DNA from: Chloroflexota bacterium
GTDB taxonomy: Bacteria > Chloroflexota > Anaerolineae > B4-G1 > SLSP01
Direction: 5' to 3'
DNA length: 15,477 nucleotides
Assembly: GCA_009908585.1 (NCBI GenBank)
Contig: JAAAOZ010000232.1
Location: 1-15,477, forward strand
Shown: piece after piece, positions 1 through 6,235 of the stretch
Position numbering within the stretch: the stretch's first letter is position 1
Layout: the number at the start of each line of letters is the position of its first letter
Program-made: the position numbers and the translations under genes
The notes under the pieces: model-generated
Databases searched by the model: none
What the model was told of the DNA's origin: nothing
The model's input: only the letters and a program-made list of their open reading frames with translations

Positions 1-230
1 GGCACATCGCCGCCCCAGAGCAGCAGCGGCGCGCCCAGCGCCGCGACGCCCAGGCCGGCCAGTAACATCACCCGCTCCACCGGCCCGATCCCGCTCCACT
101 GCCCGCCGCTCAGTCGTCCCGCTGCTAAAAGCGCCGCGTCGGCGCCCAGGCCCAACGCGATAATCAACCATCCCAAGTGTTTCTTCGTTATTGTCTGCGG
201 TATTATCGATGTCATCGTTTTCATTGTCAT
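1..230 (-). CDS. N-terminal part of an unidentified multi-pass membrane protein (runs off left edge)
   Basis: An open frame on the minus strand starts with ATG at 230 and continues without a stop to base 1, giving the first 76 residues. After a short polar N-terminus (MTMKTMTSIIPQTITKKH) there are two hydrophobic stretches, about residues 19-37 and 54-72, separated by a Gly/Arg-rich loop; this is the pattern of an integral membrane protein. I do not recognise the family; the N-terminal part of a membrane glycosyltransferase or another polytopic protein would both fit. There is no Shine-Dalgarno sequence before the ATG. A perfect TATAAT lies at 247-242 on the same strand, so the transcript would begin only a few bases before the ATG (near-leaderless). 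A second in-frame ATG at 224 is an alternative start. The gene is divergent from the Phd-like gene at 371. Confidence 0.6.
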   Translation of the reverse strand, partial: MTMKTMTSIIPQTITKKHLGWLIIALGLGADAALLAAGRLSGGQWSGIGPVERVMLLAGLGVAALGAPLLLWGGDV

Positions 231-241
231 ATATGGAAAGC

Positions 242-247
242 ATTATA
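242..247 (-). promoter_or_regulatory. -10 element of a candidate promoter for the left-edge membrane gene
   Basis: A perfect TATAAT on the minus strand (247 down to 242), followed by G, lies 11 bases before the ATG at 230. I see no convincing -35 box 16-18 bp upstream. The short distance to the start would give an almost leaderless mRNA, which agrees with the lack of a ribosome binding site. Confidence 0.4.
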
Positions 248-306
248 ACGTAGAAACGCGAACCTTCCAGGCCTGTTAGCGTTGGAGAGTTGGTGACCAT
301 CAAAAT

Positions 307-336
307 TTGGCAAGAAGTAACGTGCCGGGTTATAAT
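307..336 (+). promoter_or_regulatory. Sigma70-type promoter for the Phd-like/C39-like pair
   Basis: TTGGCA at 307-312 and TATAAT at 331-336 are separated by 18 bp. The first matches the housekeeping -35 consensus at 5 of 6 positions and the second is a perfect -10. Transcription would start near 343, leaving a leader of about 28 bases that contains the AAGGAG at 354-359. Confidence 0.6.
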
Positions 337-370
337 GAAATCAAGTCATGGTTAAGGAGTGCACAGAGCT

Positions 371-808
371 ATGAGTGAATCGAAGCAGATAAAAGAGACC
401 GCAGCGGACTACTTGACCTCATTGAGCTCCACAGTTGATCTCAGACATCCCGTTGTCTTGGAGCAGGATGGGGAACCTATGGCGGTGCTGATGAGTGTCG
501 AAAGTTACGAGCGTTATCAGAGGTTGTTGGCGAAGCAGGAGCAGATATCTGCCGGGGAAGCGCGTCGAGCCGCCGACCAAGCTCTGTTTGGCGATTTGGT
601 CGGTTGTGCTTTGAGCAGCGATGATCCCATCTGGGCGCCCAAGCCTGAGCCACATTGGCGCGTCCCCTATCGCCTTTTCGATGGCACGCTGATGATTATC
701 GTGACGGTGGATGCGCACACAGGGGCAGTGTCGCTGACTGAGAAAGAGCGCGCCGACCTGCTGGAACAGGTCGAATCCCTGGTAGCTGAGGCCAATGCCG
801 CCACTTGA
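371..808 (+). CDS. Phd/YefM antitoxin-like protein with an added C-terminal domain
   Basis: This 145-residue protein has an N-terminal segment (about residues 10-55) of the type II antitoxin Phd/YefM kind: a helix, then the strand pattern PVVLEQDGEPMAVLMS, then a helix beginning at SYERYQRLL. Known antitoxins of this fold dimerise, bind their own promoter and neutralise a toxin through the C-terminus. Here the C-terminal half (about 75-145) is not the usual short disordered tail: it contains WRVPYRLFDGTLMIIVTVDA, which reads like a small PepSY-type alpha/beta unit, and ends in a charged helix. The ATG at 371 is chosen because AAGGAG at 354-359 lies 11 bases before it; a GTG at 359 overlaps that site and is unlikely. 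The gene overlaps the C39-like gene by 14 bp, so the two are almost certainly co-expressed. DNA binding and antitoxin function are inferred from family resemblance only. Confidence 0.7.
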   Translation: MSESKQIKETAADYLTSLSSTVDLRHPVVLEQDGEPMAVLMSVESYERYQRLLAKQEQISAGEARRAADQALFGDLVGCALSSDDPIWAPKPEPHWRVPYRLFDGTLMIIVTVDAHTGAVSLTEKERADLLEQVESLVAEANAAT

Positions 809-1256
809 CCGCCCTGCGCACGTTCAACAACTCACCCTGGGCTATTGCTTGCCCGCCTGTGGGCAGATGGCGCTGGCTCAATTAGGCATCGAGACGGCCC
901 AAGGAGAGTTGGCTCAAATCTTGGGCACGCGCGTAGGTGTTGGGACGCCTTTCTCGCGGGTGAAACGCCTACAAAAGTGGGTGGATGAAGTGCAAATCAC
1001 TGAGTGGGGCGGAGTGAAAGCGCTGGTAGCCGCGCTGGATAACAATATGGCGGTTATCGTTGCTCTGACGACAACGCCTGCTTTACCGGGGTGGGGGGAT
1101 ATTCGTACTCAACACACCGTCTTGGTCGTAAATGTTGGCCCTGGCCGTATTACCTACTATGATCCGGCCTTGGCTCAAGGACCGGTCTCTGCCTCTCGTG
1201 ATGAGTTTCTTCTATCCTGGAGCGAGATGGCTGAACTGGCGGCCTTTTTGAAGTGA
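795..1256 (+). CDS. C39-like (papain-fold) cysteine peptidase domain protein, cytosolic
   Basis: The 153-residue protein is a single peptidase-C39-like domain. The catalytic set is visible: Gln12 as oxyanion-hole residue, Cys18 in GYCLPACGQMAL (equivalent to the usual CGPA motif), His107 in QHTVLVV and Asp123 in YYDPA. Family C39 enzymes cleave leader peptides after double glycine, usually as the N-terminal domain of an ABC transporter; here there is no transporter, membrane segment or signal peptide, so the protein is probably cytosolic with an unknown substrate. The start ATG at 795 lies inside the upstream Phd-like gene (14-bp overlap, different frame), preceded by a weak GAGG, which points to translational coupling. 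Paired with an antitoxin-like partner it could be the toxin or effector half of a two-gene module, but nothing in the sequence proves this. A hairpin at 1274-1320 follows. Confidence 0.75.
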   Translation: MPPLDRPAHVQQLTLGYCLPACGQMALAQLGIETAQGELAQILGTRVGVGTPFSRVKRLQKWVDEVQITEWGGVKALVAALDNNMAVIVALTTTPALPGWGDIRTQHTVLVVNVGPGRITYYDPALAQGPVSASRDEFLLSWSEMAELAAFLK

Positions 1257-1273
1257 GTTGAGACGAATTTCAG

Positions 1274-1320
1274 AACAGGCCCCGAAGGGTGCCCTAAAGG
1301 AGAAATCCTTCGGGGCTGTT
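1274..1320. terminator. Hairpin between convergent genes, possible bidirectional terminator
   Basis: CCCCGAAGG (1280-1288) pairs with CCTTCGGGG (1307-1315), and the stem is extended by AACAG/CTGTT with one bulged G; the loop is about 18 bases. It lies just behind the C39-like gene and at the stop codon of the minus-strand remnant. The T-runs on both sides are short, so termination strength is uncertain. Confidence 0.5.
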
Positions 1321-1505
1321 TACGTTTGCGCTTCGAGGAAGGCCTTCAGTCGCGCGGCTTTCTCGTGGCGACCCATCTGGAGATAGGCCCGGTATTCATA
1401 GGCCAGCGAGAGCACGGGGATGCGCAGAGGGCCATCTTTGCTTTGGATCTCGACCCAGCGCCGGTGCCGCGTCCAGTTGGTGATTTGCTTGCCGCCCCTA
1501 CTTCC
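1320..1505 (-). pseudogene. Orphan C-terminal coding remnant behind truD (nucleotidyltransferase-like?)
   Basis: On the minus strand an open stretch of about 60 codons ends at TAA 1322-1320 and reads like real protein: WTRHRRWVEIQSKDG, then LRIPVLSLAYEYRAYLQMGR, then an amphipathic helix to the end. The pattern of a final strand, 'VLS..YEY.AY...GR.EKA' and a helix resembles the C-terminus of nucleotidyltransferase-fold proteins, but this assignment is weak. No start codon precedes the conserved part: the frame is closed by a TAG at 1508-1506, and only an internal GTG and ATG are available. It is in the same frame as truD, from which it is separated by two TAG stops and a G-run spacer. The likeliest reading is the 3' end of a gene whose 5' part was deleted when truD and its spacer came to lie here. 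Confidence 0.5.
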
Positions 1506-1521
1506 CTAATCCCTTACTCCC
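1495..1521 (-). repeat. G-quadruplex-type G-run spacer after truD
   Basis: On the minus strand four G-runs follow one another: GGG (1521-1519), GGG (1513-1511), GGG (1506-1504) and GGGG (1498-1495), with loops of 5, 4 and 5 bases. This fits the canonical intramolecular G-quadruplex pattern. The first G-run starts at the last base of the truD stop codon. The units resemble degenerate copies of a GGGA(G/T)TA-type repeat. Confidence 0.6.
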
Positions 1522-2579
1522 TACTCCTCATCTTCATCCTCCTCCAAATTGACGTCGTCCTTCATCAACTCGCGGAGGAGCAGCGTAGCGTAGGCGCCCT
1601 TCGGGGCGAAGAACGAGACGACCAACGTCTGCTCATCTTCCATCCGATAGCTCAGGCCGTCGGGATAGTAGCGCAGGGGGCGACGGGTGCCCTTGGCGCG
1701 CACGGGCCGGAACTCCTCCGGCGTGAGATTCGCCGCCGCCAGGATCTCGGCCTCCAGCGCGGCTGCCTCGTCGTGCGGCGCGAACATCTTGTAGCCGTAG
1801 ATCGGGCCGGTGGCGCTGATCTCCCACGCCGTGACGCGCGGGCGCTCGACGGCCACATCCTCGACGATGAAGAGGCCGCCGGTGTCCTCCTTCTTGGCGA
1901 TGTCGCCCAACAGTAGGTCGTCCATCGTGCCGGCCTGGATGCGCCGGGCGAGCACCTGATTGAAGAGTGCGGATTGGAGCGCGCTGATGAAGAAGCGTCG
2001 CATCCGGCGCGAGGGGTAGCGGCGCAGGCCGTGCTCCGCCATCCCCGCTTCGTCGTCGCGCAGGAGGCAGAGGCCGATCTCGGCGTTGTCGCCGTAGTTG
2101 CCGAAGCGCTGGCGCCCGTAGCCGTTGGGCACGCCGCGCGCCAGTAGCACCTGAGCGATGGCCTCGGCGCGCTCGGCGGCGTCGGGCGCGACCTCGCGCA
2201 GGCGCAGCGTGAAGCGATTGCCTCTGAGATGGCCGGTGCGCAATTTGTTGGTGTGCAGCTTGGCCCACAGTACCTCCGCGTTCTCCAGTTCCAGCGCCAT
2301 GATCCGCTCCGGCGGGACGAAGTGCGCGGAGAAGGTCTGCTCCGCGACGGCGCGGGCGTCCTTCAGGCCGGCGCAGCTGATTTTCCGGCGGGAGACGCCC
2401 AACTGGCGCGCGATCTCTTTCAGCAGCGCCATCGAGGGCGCGTCGCGCTTGCGGACGCGGAAGAAGGTGTGCTCGTAGGCCGGCGCCTCCTCGACGATAA
2501 AGTCCTCGATCTCCTGGCGGATCACGCCGCCGACGCCGGGCAGATCCTCGGTCAGGTAGGGCAGGGTCCAATCAAGCAT
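1521..2579 (-). CDS. truD: tRNA pseudouridine(13) synthase TruD
   Basis: The 352-residue protein belongs to the TruD family, which isomerises uridine 13 in tRNA to pseudouridine in the cytoplasm. The signature GLKDARA lies at residues 71-77, with Asp74 as the expected catalytic aspartate. A second family motif, PNGYGRQRFGNYGDN, begins at residue 151, and NRFTLRLR is near 121. The length is normal for the family, and the C-terminus ends in an acidic tail (NLEEDEDEE). The ATG at 2579 is chosen over longer in-frame starts because the family N-terminus begins there and GGAGGT (2590-2585) precedes it by 5 bases. It overlaps the stop of the upstream membrane-protein gene by 8 bp (ATGCTTGA), so it is the last gene of a coupled operon. 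No hairpin terminator lies directly behind it; the G-run spacer does. Confidence 0.95.
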   Translation of the reverse strand: MLDWTLPYLTEDLPGVGGVIRQEIEDFIVEEAPAYEHTFFRVRKRDAPSMALLKEIARQLGVSRRKISCAGLKDARAVAEQTFSAHFVPPERIMALELENAEVLWAKLHTNKLRTGHLRGNRFTLRLREVAPDAAERAEAIAQVLLARGVPNGYGRQRFGNYGDNAEIGLCLLRDDEAGMAEHGLRRYPSRRMRRFFISALQSALFNQVLARRIQAGTMDDLLLGDIAKKEDTGGLFIVEDVAVERPRVTAWEISATGPIYGYKMFAPHDEAAALEAEILAAANLTPEEFRPVRAKGTRRPLRYYPDGLSYRMEDEQTLVVSFFAPKGAYATLLLRELMKDDVNLEEDEDEE

Positions 2580-3387
2580 CAGGCACCTCCGATGAAGCTT
2601 TTGGAGGAGCCTCCGCTGTGTCGGGCCGCTCTCCATGCTTCTCGCTCTCTTTCTCGCCTTTTCGATCCAAGTTGAACCGGTAGCGATCTGGTTCTTTCGT
2701 CGGGGTGGAGACGGGCATGCCGTAGACCAACACCTGCACACTCCGCACCGAGATCAGAGCCAAGATAGCGAAGGTGAACACGAGCCACAGCGCGCGCAGA
2801 AAATAGTTGAGGATGAGCAACACGACGATCAGCAGGGCCGTCAGCATCACATAGATGGGATGGCGGCGCATCAGGCGCAGCGCGCCGACCAGGCTCACGG
2901 TCACATCGGCGGATTCCCACGCCATCAGGCCGGCGGCGAAGAGCCAGGTCACCGTCCACAGCAGGCCGGCCAAGATCCAGAAAGTGACCAGCAGGGTATA
3001 GACCCACGTCGGCGCCTCAAAGGGTAGGGGGGTGGCGGAGGCGCCGTAGAAGATCAGATTGAGCAGGATGATGCCATAGACGGAGGCGTTAATCGTCGTC
3101 AGTAGCCAGGCGGGGAGGATGTGGGTTTTGGCGTAGTCGAACATATCGCGGAAGGTGACGACCTCCTCCTGCGCGGCCTGCATCGCGACCCACCAGAGGC
3201 TGCTCAGCACGGGCGGCGTGAAGACTAAGATCGGCGCCAGCAGGATGGCCAGGAGGTTGGCGGGCACCAGATGGATTCCCTGTTCCCACAAATCCTGCCC
3301 GGCGAATTGCATCGCGCGGAGCCAGAGCTGCGCGTCGGGGCGCGGCGTTGTATCGTAGCGGATCCAGCGGGGCTGATGGGGACTCAT
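2572..3387 (-). CDS. YesL/DUF624-like integral membrane protein
   Basis: The 271-residue protein has a polar N-terminus, about five hydrophobic segments (roughly residues 43-68, 93-115, 127-158, 176-196 and 198-222) and a charged, probably cytoplasmic tail rich in Lys/Glu and Pro (from about 228). The order of segments, with PPVLSSLWWVAMQAAQEE followed by an amphipathic stretch (FRDMFDYAKTHILPAW) after the first hydrophobic region, resembles the YesL/DUF624 family, whose molecular role is unknown. The assignment is by pattern only. The ATG at 3387 overlaps the stop of the M42 peptidase gene as ATGA, and the stop overlaps truD by 8 bp, so translation of all three genes is probably coupled. No catalytic motif is visible. 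Confidence 0.65.
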   Translation of the reverse strand: MSPHQPRWIRYDTTPRPDAQLWLRAMQFAGQDLWEQGIHLVPANLLAILLAPILVFTPPVLSSLWWVAMQAAQEEVVTFRDMFDYAKTHILPAWLLTTINASVYGIILLNLIFYGASATPLPFEAPTWVYTLLVTFWILAGLLWTVTWLFAAGLMAWESADVTVSLVGALRLMRRHPIYVMLTALLIVVLLILNYFLRALWLVFTFAILALISVRSVQVLVYGMPVSTPTKEPDRYRFNLDRKGEKESEKHGERPDTAEAPPKASSEVPDA

Positions 3388-4454
3388 TCGCTGGCGCTCA
3401 TCAAGTAGGCGACGAGGAGCTGCGCGGAGGCCTCCAGGGAATCGCGGTGCGTGCGCTCGTAGGCGTGCGAGGCGTCCACCCCTGGCCCGATCAGCGCGAC
3501 CTTGGTATCTAAGCCCGCGCGCCAGGCGGCCTCGCCATCGGAGCCGTAGTGTGGATAGATGTCGGTGCGGTAGGGAATCTCGTGGGTCTTGGCCAGCTTC
3601 TCCAGCCGGCGCCGCAGACCTAAGTGATATGGCCCCCCCGAATCCTTGGCGCAGATGCCGACGGTGAATTCGTCGGATTGCTGGCCATCGCCGGCGGCGG
3701 CCATATCGACCGCGACCAACTCCTCCACATCCGCCGGGAAGCCGCTTGACGCGCCGTGGCCGACCTCCTCGTAGTTGGAGATCAGGACCGTGACATCATA
3801 GCGCGGCGTCCTCTCCGCTTGATGGAGCGCCAGCAGCGCGCCGTAGATCGCGGCGACGCCGGCCTTGTCGTCCAGGTGGCGGGAGCGGATGAAGCCGTTG
3901 TTCAATTCTACGCGCGGATCGAAGTAGACGAAATCGCCGACCTGGATGCCCAGTTCCTCGGTTCCCTTTTTATCGCTGGTCTTCGCATCCAAGCGGACTT
4001 CGTAATTCTCCTCGCTGCGCTCCAGATCGACCGCCTTTTTGCCGTGGATATGGACGGAGGCTTTGGTGGGCAGGATGCTGCCGCGGTAGGTCAGCCCCTC
4101 GCTGCTGACGACGGTGCAACCCTCGCCCTCGACGGCGTGCCAGTCGAAGCCGCCTAACGACGTGAGCTGCAAGCGCCCGTTTTCCTTGATTTTGCGCACC
4201 ATCGCGCCTAACGTATCGATGTGGGCGGTCAGCGCGCGCGGGTAGGCATCGTCGTTCGCATCGCTTGTCCAGGTGATACGCAGGCCACCCTTGCGCGTTT
4301 CGGCGCAGGTCACGGGCAGATCTTTCATCGCCGCCGCGACGTAGTCCAGGGCAGCGGCGGTGTCGCCTGTGGGGCTGGGTGTGTTCAACAGGCCAACTAG
4401 AAATTCTAAAGTCTCTTCCATGGGGATCGGGGGGATTTGCGTTTTTTCCATCAT
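3384..4454 (-). CDS. M42 family metallopeptidase (glutamyl aminopeptidase/TET-like)
   Basis: The 356-residue protein has the co-catalytic metal-site pattern of family M42, whose members are large dodecameric aminopeptidases of the cytosol acting on short peptides. Visible residues are His78 and Asp80 in TAHIDTLG, the Asp pair 195-196 in SRHLDDKAG, Glu229-Glu230 in SNYEEVGHG (general base and metal ligand), Asp250 in AVDMAAAG and His336 in THRDSL. The region between (about 95-185) is the usual dimerisation domain. Length is normal. Two ATGs stand in tandem at 4454; AGGAG at 4467-4463 lies 8 bases before the first. It is the first gene of an operon with the YesL-like protein (ATGA overlap) and truD. 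M42 versus a related M18/M20 enzyme is decided by the TAHIDTLG and EEVG motifs. Confidence 0.92.
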   Translation of the reverse strand: MMEKTQIPPIPMEETLEFLVGLLNTPSPTGDTAAALDYVAAAMKDLPVTCAETRKGGLRITWTSDANDDAYPRALTAHIDTLGAMVRKIKENGRLQLTSLGGFDWHAVEGEGCTVVSSEGLTYRGSILPTKASVHIHGKKAVDLERSEENYEVRLDAKTSDKKGTEELGIQVGDFVYFDPRVELNNGFIRSRHLDDKAGVAAIYGALLALHQAERTPRYDVTVLISNYEEVGHGASSGFPADVEELVAVDMAAAGDGQQSDEFTVGICAKDSGGPYHLGLRRRLEKLAKTHEIPYRTDIYPHYGSDGEAAWRAGLDTKVALIGPGVDASHAYERTHRDSLEASAQLLVAYLMSASE

Positions 4455-4490
4455 TATGTTATCTCCTGTGTTGTCTTCTGTTTATTAAAT

Positions 4491-4506
4491 CTTGCGAAAG
4501 CGCAAG
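4491..4506. repeat. Short perfect inverted repeat upstream of the M42 gene
   Basis: CTTGCG AAAG CGCAAG: a 6-bp stem with a tetraloop, 37 bases before the ATG at 4454. On the minus strand it is followed by ATTTAATAAA, which could hold a degenerate -10 box. It could be an operator or a 5'-UTR hairpin. The rest of 4507-4620 shows nothing I can name. Confidence 0.35.
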
Positions 4507-4620
4507 AAGAATTTCTGGGTTACCCGTCTTGTGATCTATTGGATATTGTGCTGTCCTCAAGATCATCGACAATCTTCACAAGGTTGAGATAAATTGTACC
4601 GGCATGTGGCTTAAACACAA

Positions 4621-4661
4621 CCAAAAAGCGAGCCTGCGATGAAGCTTTATCGCAGGCTCGC
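4621..4661 (-). terminator. Intrinsic terminator of the sigma/anti-sigma operon
   Basis: A perfect 13-bp stem (4628-4640 with 4649-4661, GC-rich, 8-base loop) is followed on the minus strand by TTTTTGG (from 4627 down). It lies 23 bases behind the stop codon of the anti-sigma gene and is oriented to end that transcript. Confidence 0.88.
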
Positions 4662-4684
4662 TCAGTATGCTATGGAATGCGCGT

Positions 4685-5329
4685 TTATTCTGGCGGATCG
4701 GGTAGCGGGGTGGGCGTCCCGCCCAGGGATTCGATGACGGTGTTGGCCGTCTGGAGCGCATCGCGCAGACCCCACACAGCAGGATGTTGCTCCTTGAGCG
4801 TATAGAGGATCTCTCGATAGTCGGTGAGACGCGAAAGGAGCATCGCTTCATCTAAGCCATCCTCCGTGACGGCCACGAAAAGCAGATCGATCTCCTGGAA
4901 GATGCCGGGCGGCGCCTCGCGGTTCGCCTGGAGCAGGGCCTTCGCCTCGTAAATGCGGCGCTCCAGCAAGACCAACTGCACCTCGCTGCGCTGATCGGAG
5001 GGGGTGAGGGTGAGCCAGACCTCTTCGACTTGGCGCTCCAACTCGTAGAGGGGATCTCCAGGAATGTTAGCCCCGGAGGCCAGCACGGTCCCCACGTAGC
5101 CGCCCAGGAATCCCAATACGATGGTGATGGTGGTGAATGCGTACGCCCAGCGCGACAGCGGGCGACGTCGGCGTCGCGGTGCTGGAGATGGCTTGGGCGC
5201 GGTGGCCTGCTGCCAGATGCGGCGTCGGGCCGCTGGGGAGACCTTCGCTCCCTCGGCCAGCGTATCGGTCAGAAAAGCGCTTAGATCGGCAAACGGTTCT
5301 GCTGTCTGGTTATCCCTCTGATCCTTCAT
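4685..5329 (-). CDS. Transmembrane anti-sigma factor-like protein with DUF5667 domain
   Basis: The 214-residue protein has a cytoplasmic N-terminal part (1-60) with a polybasic PRRRRR stretch, one membrane segment (about 62-85) and an extracytoplasmic domain that begins with GANIPGDPLYELER (86-99) and continues as long helices to about 200. The 'PGDPLY.L.R..E' start is characteristic of DUF5667, a domain common behind ECF sigma genes in Actinobacteria and Chloroflexota. The expected role is to hold the neighbouring sigma factor at the membrane until an external signal arrives. No zinc-binding HxxxCxxC motif is present in the N-terminus, so this would be a non-ZAS anti-sigma. The tail ends in TPTPLPDPPE. 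GAGAGGAG (5346-5339) lies 9 bases before the ATG. Five 10-bp repeats separate it from the sigma gene; a strong terminator follows. Confidence 0.78.
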   Translation of the reverse strand: MKDQRDNQTAEPFADLSAFLTDTLAEGAKVSPAARRRIWQQATAPKPSPAPRRRRRPLSRWAYAFTTITIVLGFLGGYVGTVLASGANIPGDPLYELERQVEEVWLTLTPSDQRSEVQLVLLERRIYEAKALLQANREAPPGIFQEIDLLFVAVTEDGLDEAMLLSRLTDYREILYTLKEQHPAVWGLRDALQTANTVIESLGGTPTPLPDPPE

Positions 5330-5350
5330 AGATACAATCTCCTCTCATTA

Positions 5351-5410
5351 AGGCACCTAAAGGCACCTAAAGGCACCTAAAGGCACCTAAAGGCACCTAA
5401 AATACCTATT
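5351..5410. repeat. 10-bp tandem repeat, five perfect copies plus one degenerate copy
   Basis: AGGCACCTAA is repeated five times without change at 5351-5400, followed by AATACCTATT at 5401-5410, which keeps the ACCT core. Read in the direction of transcription (minus) the unit is TTAGGTGCCT, with a Shine-Dalgarno-like AGGTG in every copy and a TAG that recurs in each frame. The array fills almost the whole gap between the stop of the sigma gene (5412) and the ribosome binding site of the anti-sigma gene (5346-5339). Confidence 0.95.
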
Positions 5411-5411
5411 C

Positions 5412-5978
5412 TCATGCTTCCTGTGCAAACGACGCCTTGCGTTCTAATATCTTGCGCAGCTTCTTCAAAGCGCGGAACATCATACTCTTCACAGCGTTGT
5501 GAGTGCTGTGGGTCACCGTCGCGATCTCTTTGTTGCTCAACCCGCCGGCAAATCGAAGAAACACCACCTCGCGTTCCGCCTCGGTGAGATATTCGAAGGC
5601 CTGTTGGAGACCCTCGTGATCAAAGCGATCCTCCAGCGGATGCGACGCCATATCGATCTTCAAGGCCTCGCGTTGCTTGATCTGGGCTTGTCGTCGTTCC
5701 CGCCGCTCGACGCCGCGCCAATAATCGGCCAGCCGTGACCGCGCGATGCGAAAGAGCCACGCGCCAAACGGCAAACCACGATCCTCGTATTTGGGCAGTC
5801 CGGTGATCATCTGCGTGAAGACCGTCGCCGTCAGGTCTTCTGCGACCATTTCATCGCCGGTGCGATAGAAGAGGAAGCGGTAGATATCATCCACGTAACG
5901 TTCGTAGAGATCGCTGAGGGCCGATTGATCGCCTGCCTTGGCACATTGGATCAACTTACTTTCTTCAAGAGGGTGCAT
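5412..5978 (-). CDS. ECF-type RNA polymerase sigma factor
   Basis: The 188-residue protein has the two-domain layout of extracytoplasmic-function sigma70 factors. Region 2 (about residues 18-85) runs from DLYERYVDDIYRFLFYR through the conserved AEDLTATVF to GAWLFRIARSRLADYWR. Region 4 (about 125-178) has LTEAEREVVFLRFAGGLS and the helix-turn-helix LSNKEIATVTHSTHNAVKSM, which would bind the -35 element. There is no region 3. I chose ATG 5978 because family proteins begin close to EES.LI..AKAGD. An alternative TTG at 6020 adds 14 residues and does have AAGGA at 6030-6026, 5 bases before it, but the extra codons are AT-rich and unlike the rest of the gene. The anti-sigma gene lies 82 bp downstream on the same strand, and the Tad-like operon diverges from it. 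Confidence 0.9.
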   Translation of the reverse strand: MHPLEESKLIQCAKAGDQSALSDLYERYVDDIYRFLFYRTGDEMVAEDLTATVFTQMITGLPKYEDRGLPFGAWLFRIARSRLADYWRGVERRERRQAQIKQREALKIDMASHPLEDRFDHEGLQQAFEYLTEAEREVVFLRFAGGLSNKEIATVTHSTHNAVKSMMFRALKKLRKILERKASFAQEA

Positions 5979-6040
5979 AGATTTTATCGTGCGTGGACTT
6001 TCAATTGATAAATTTCGCAAAGATATCCTTGCACCCTCAT

Positions 6041-6068
6041 ATTATATATCGCTTGAGACAGCCGTCCA
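6041..6068 (-). promoter_or_regulatory. Candidate promoter of the sigma/anti-sigma operon
   Basis: On the minus strand a perfect TATAAT lies at 6046-6041. A poor -35 match, TGGACG (6068-6063, 4 of 6), is 16 bp upstream of it. Transcription would begin near 6034. No clear ECF-type promoter (GGAAC...CGT) is seen, so autoregulation cannot be claimed from sequence. Confidence 0.4.
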
Positions 6069-6083
6069 GATACGTCGAATTTG

Positions 6084-6172
6084 GGCAAACGAAGTAAGTC
6101 TGAGGTATCTACGATCCACGAGATTGCACGCTAAGCGATTTATCGCGCACATCAACCCTAACTTCGTTTGCC
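6084..6172. repeat. 12-bp perfect inverted repeat with a nested hairpin, intergenic
   Basis: GGCAAACGAAGT (6084-6095) and its exact reverse complement ACTTCGTTTGCC (6161-6172) are 65 bp apart. Inside lies a second inverted repeat, GCGAT-TT-ATCGC (6135-6146). Together they could fold into a long hairpin as RNA or serve as paired binding sites. They lie upstream of both the sigma gene and the Tad-like operon; no gene is visible in this stretch. Confidence 0.6.
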
Positions 6173-6235
6173 TTGAACTTGATTAAGCACGTTCTTGCGT
6201 AACTGAGGCAATTTTCCCGGTCGATCTACTTCGAA

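Noticed and set aside
1506..1523. TAG readthrough joining TruD to the downstream remnant
   Set aside because: Two in-frame TAG codons lie within 18 bases, no pyrrolysine-type element is visible, and TruD has its full normal length; a deletion remnant is simpler.
1633..2571. Minus-strand open frame of 312 codons overlapping truD in another frame
   Set aside because: Its product is dominated by Arg, Ala and Gly, as expected of an out-of-frame reading of GC-rich DNA; truD has family motifs across the same stretch.
4576..4851. Minus-strand frame of 91 codons around the terminator
   Set aside because: It crosses the intrinsic terminator and overlaps the anti-sigma gene in another frame; no start signals.
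5351..5400. Possible CRISPR array
   Set aside because: The units are only 10 bp, directly abutting, without spacers; it is a simple tandem repeat.
5938..6186. Small plus-strand frame (82 codons) overlapping the 5' end of the sigma gene
   Set aside because: It has no ribosome binding site, antisenses the sigma gene and runs through the inverted repeats; no protein-like pattern.
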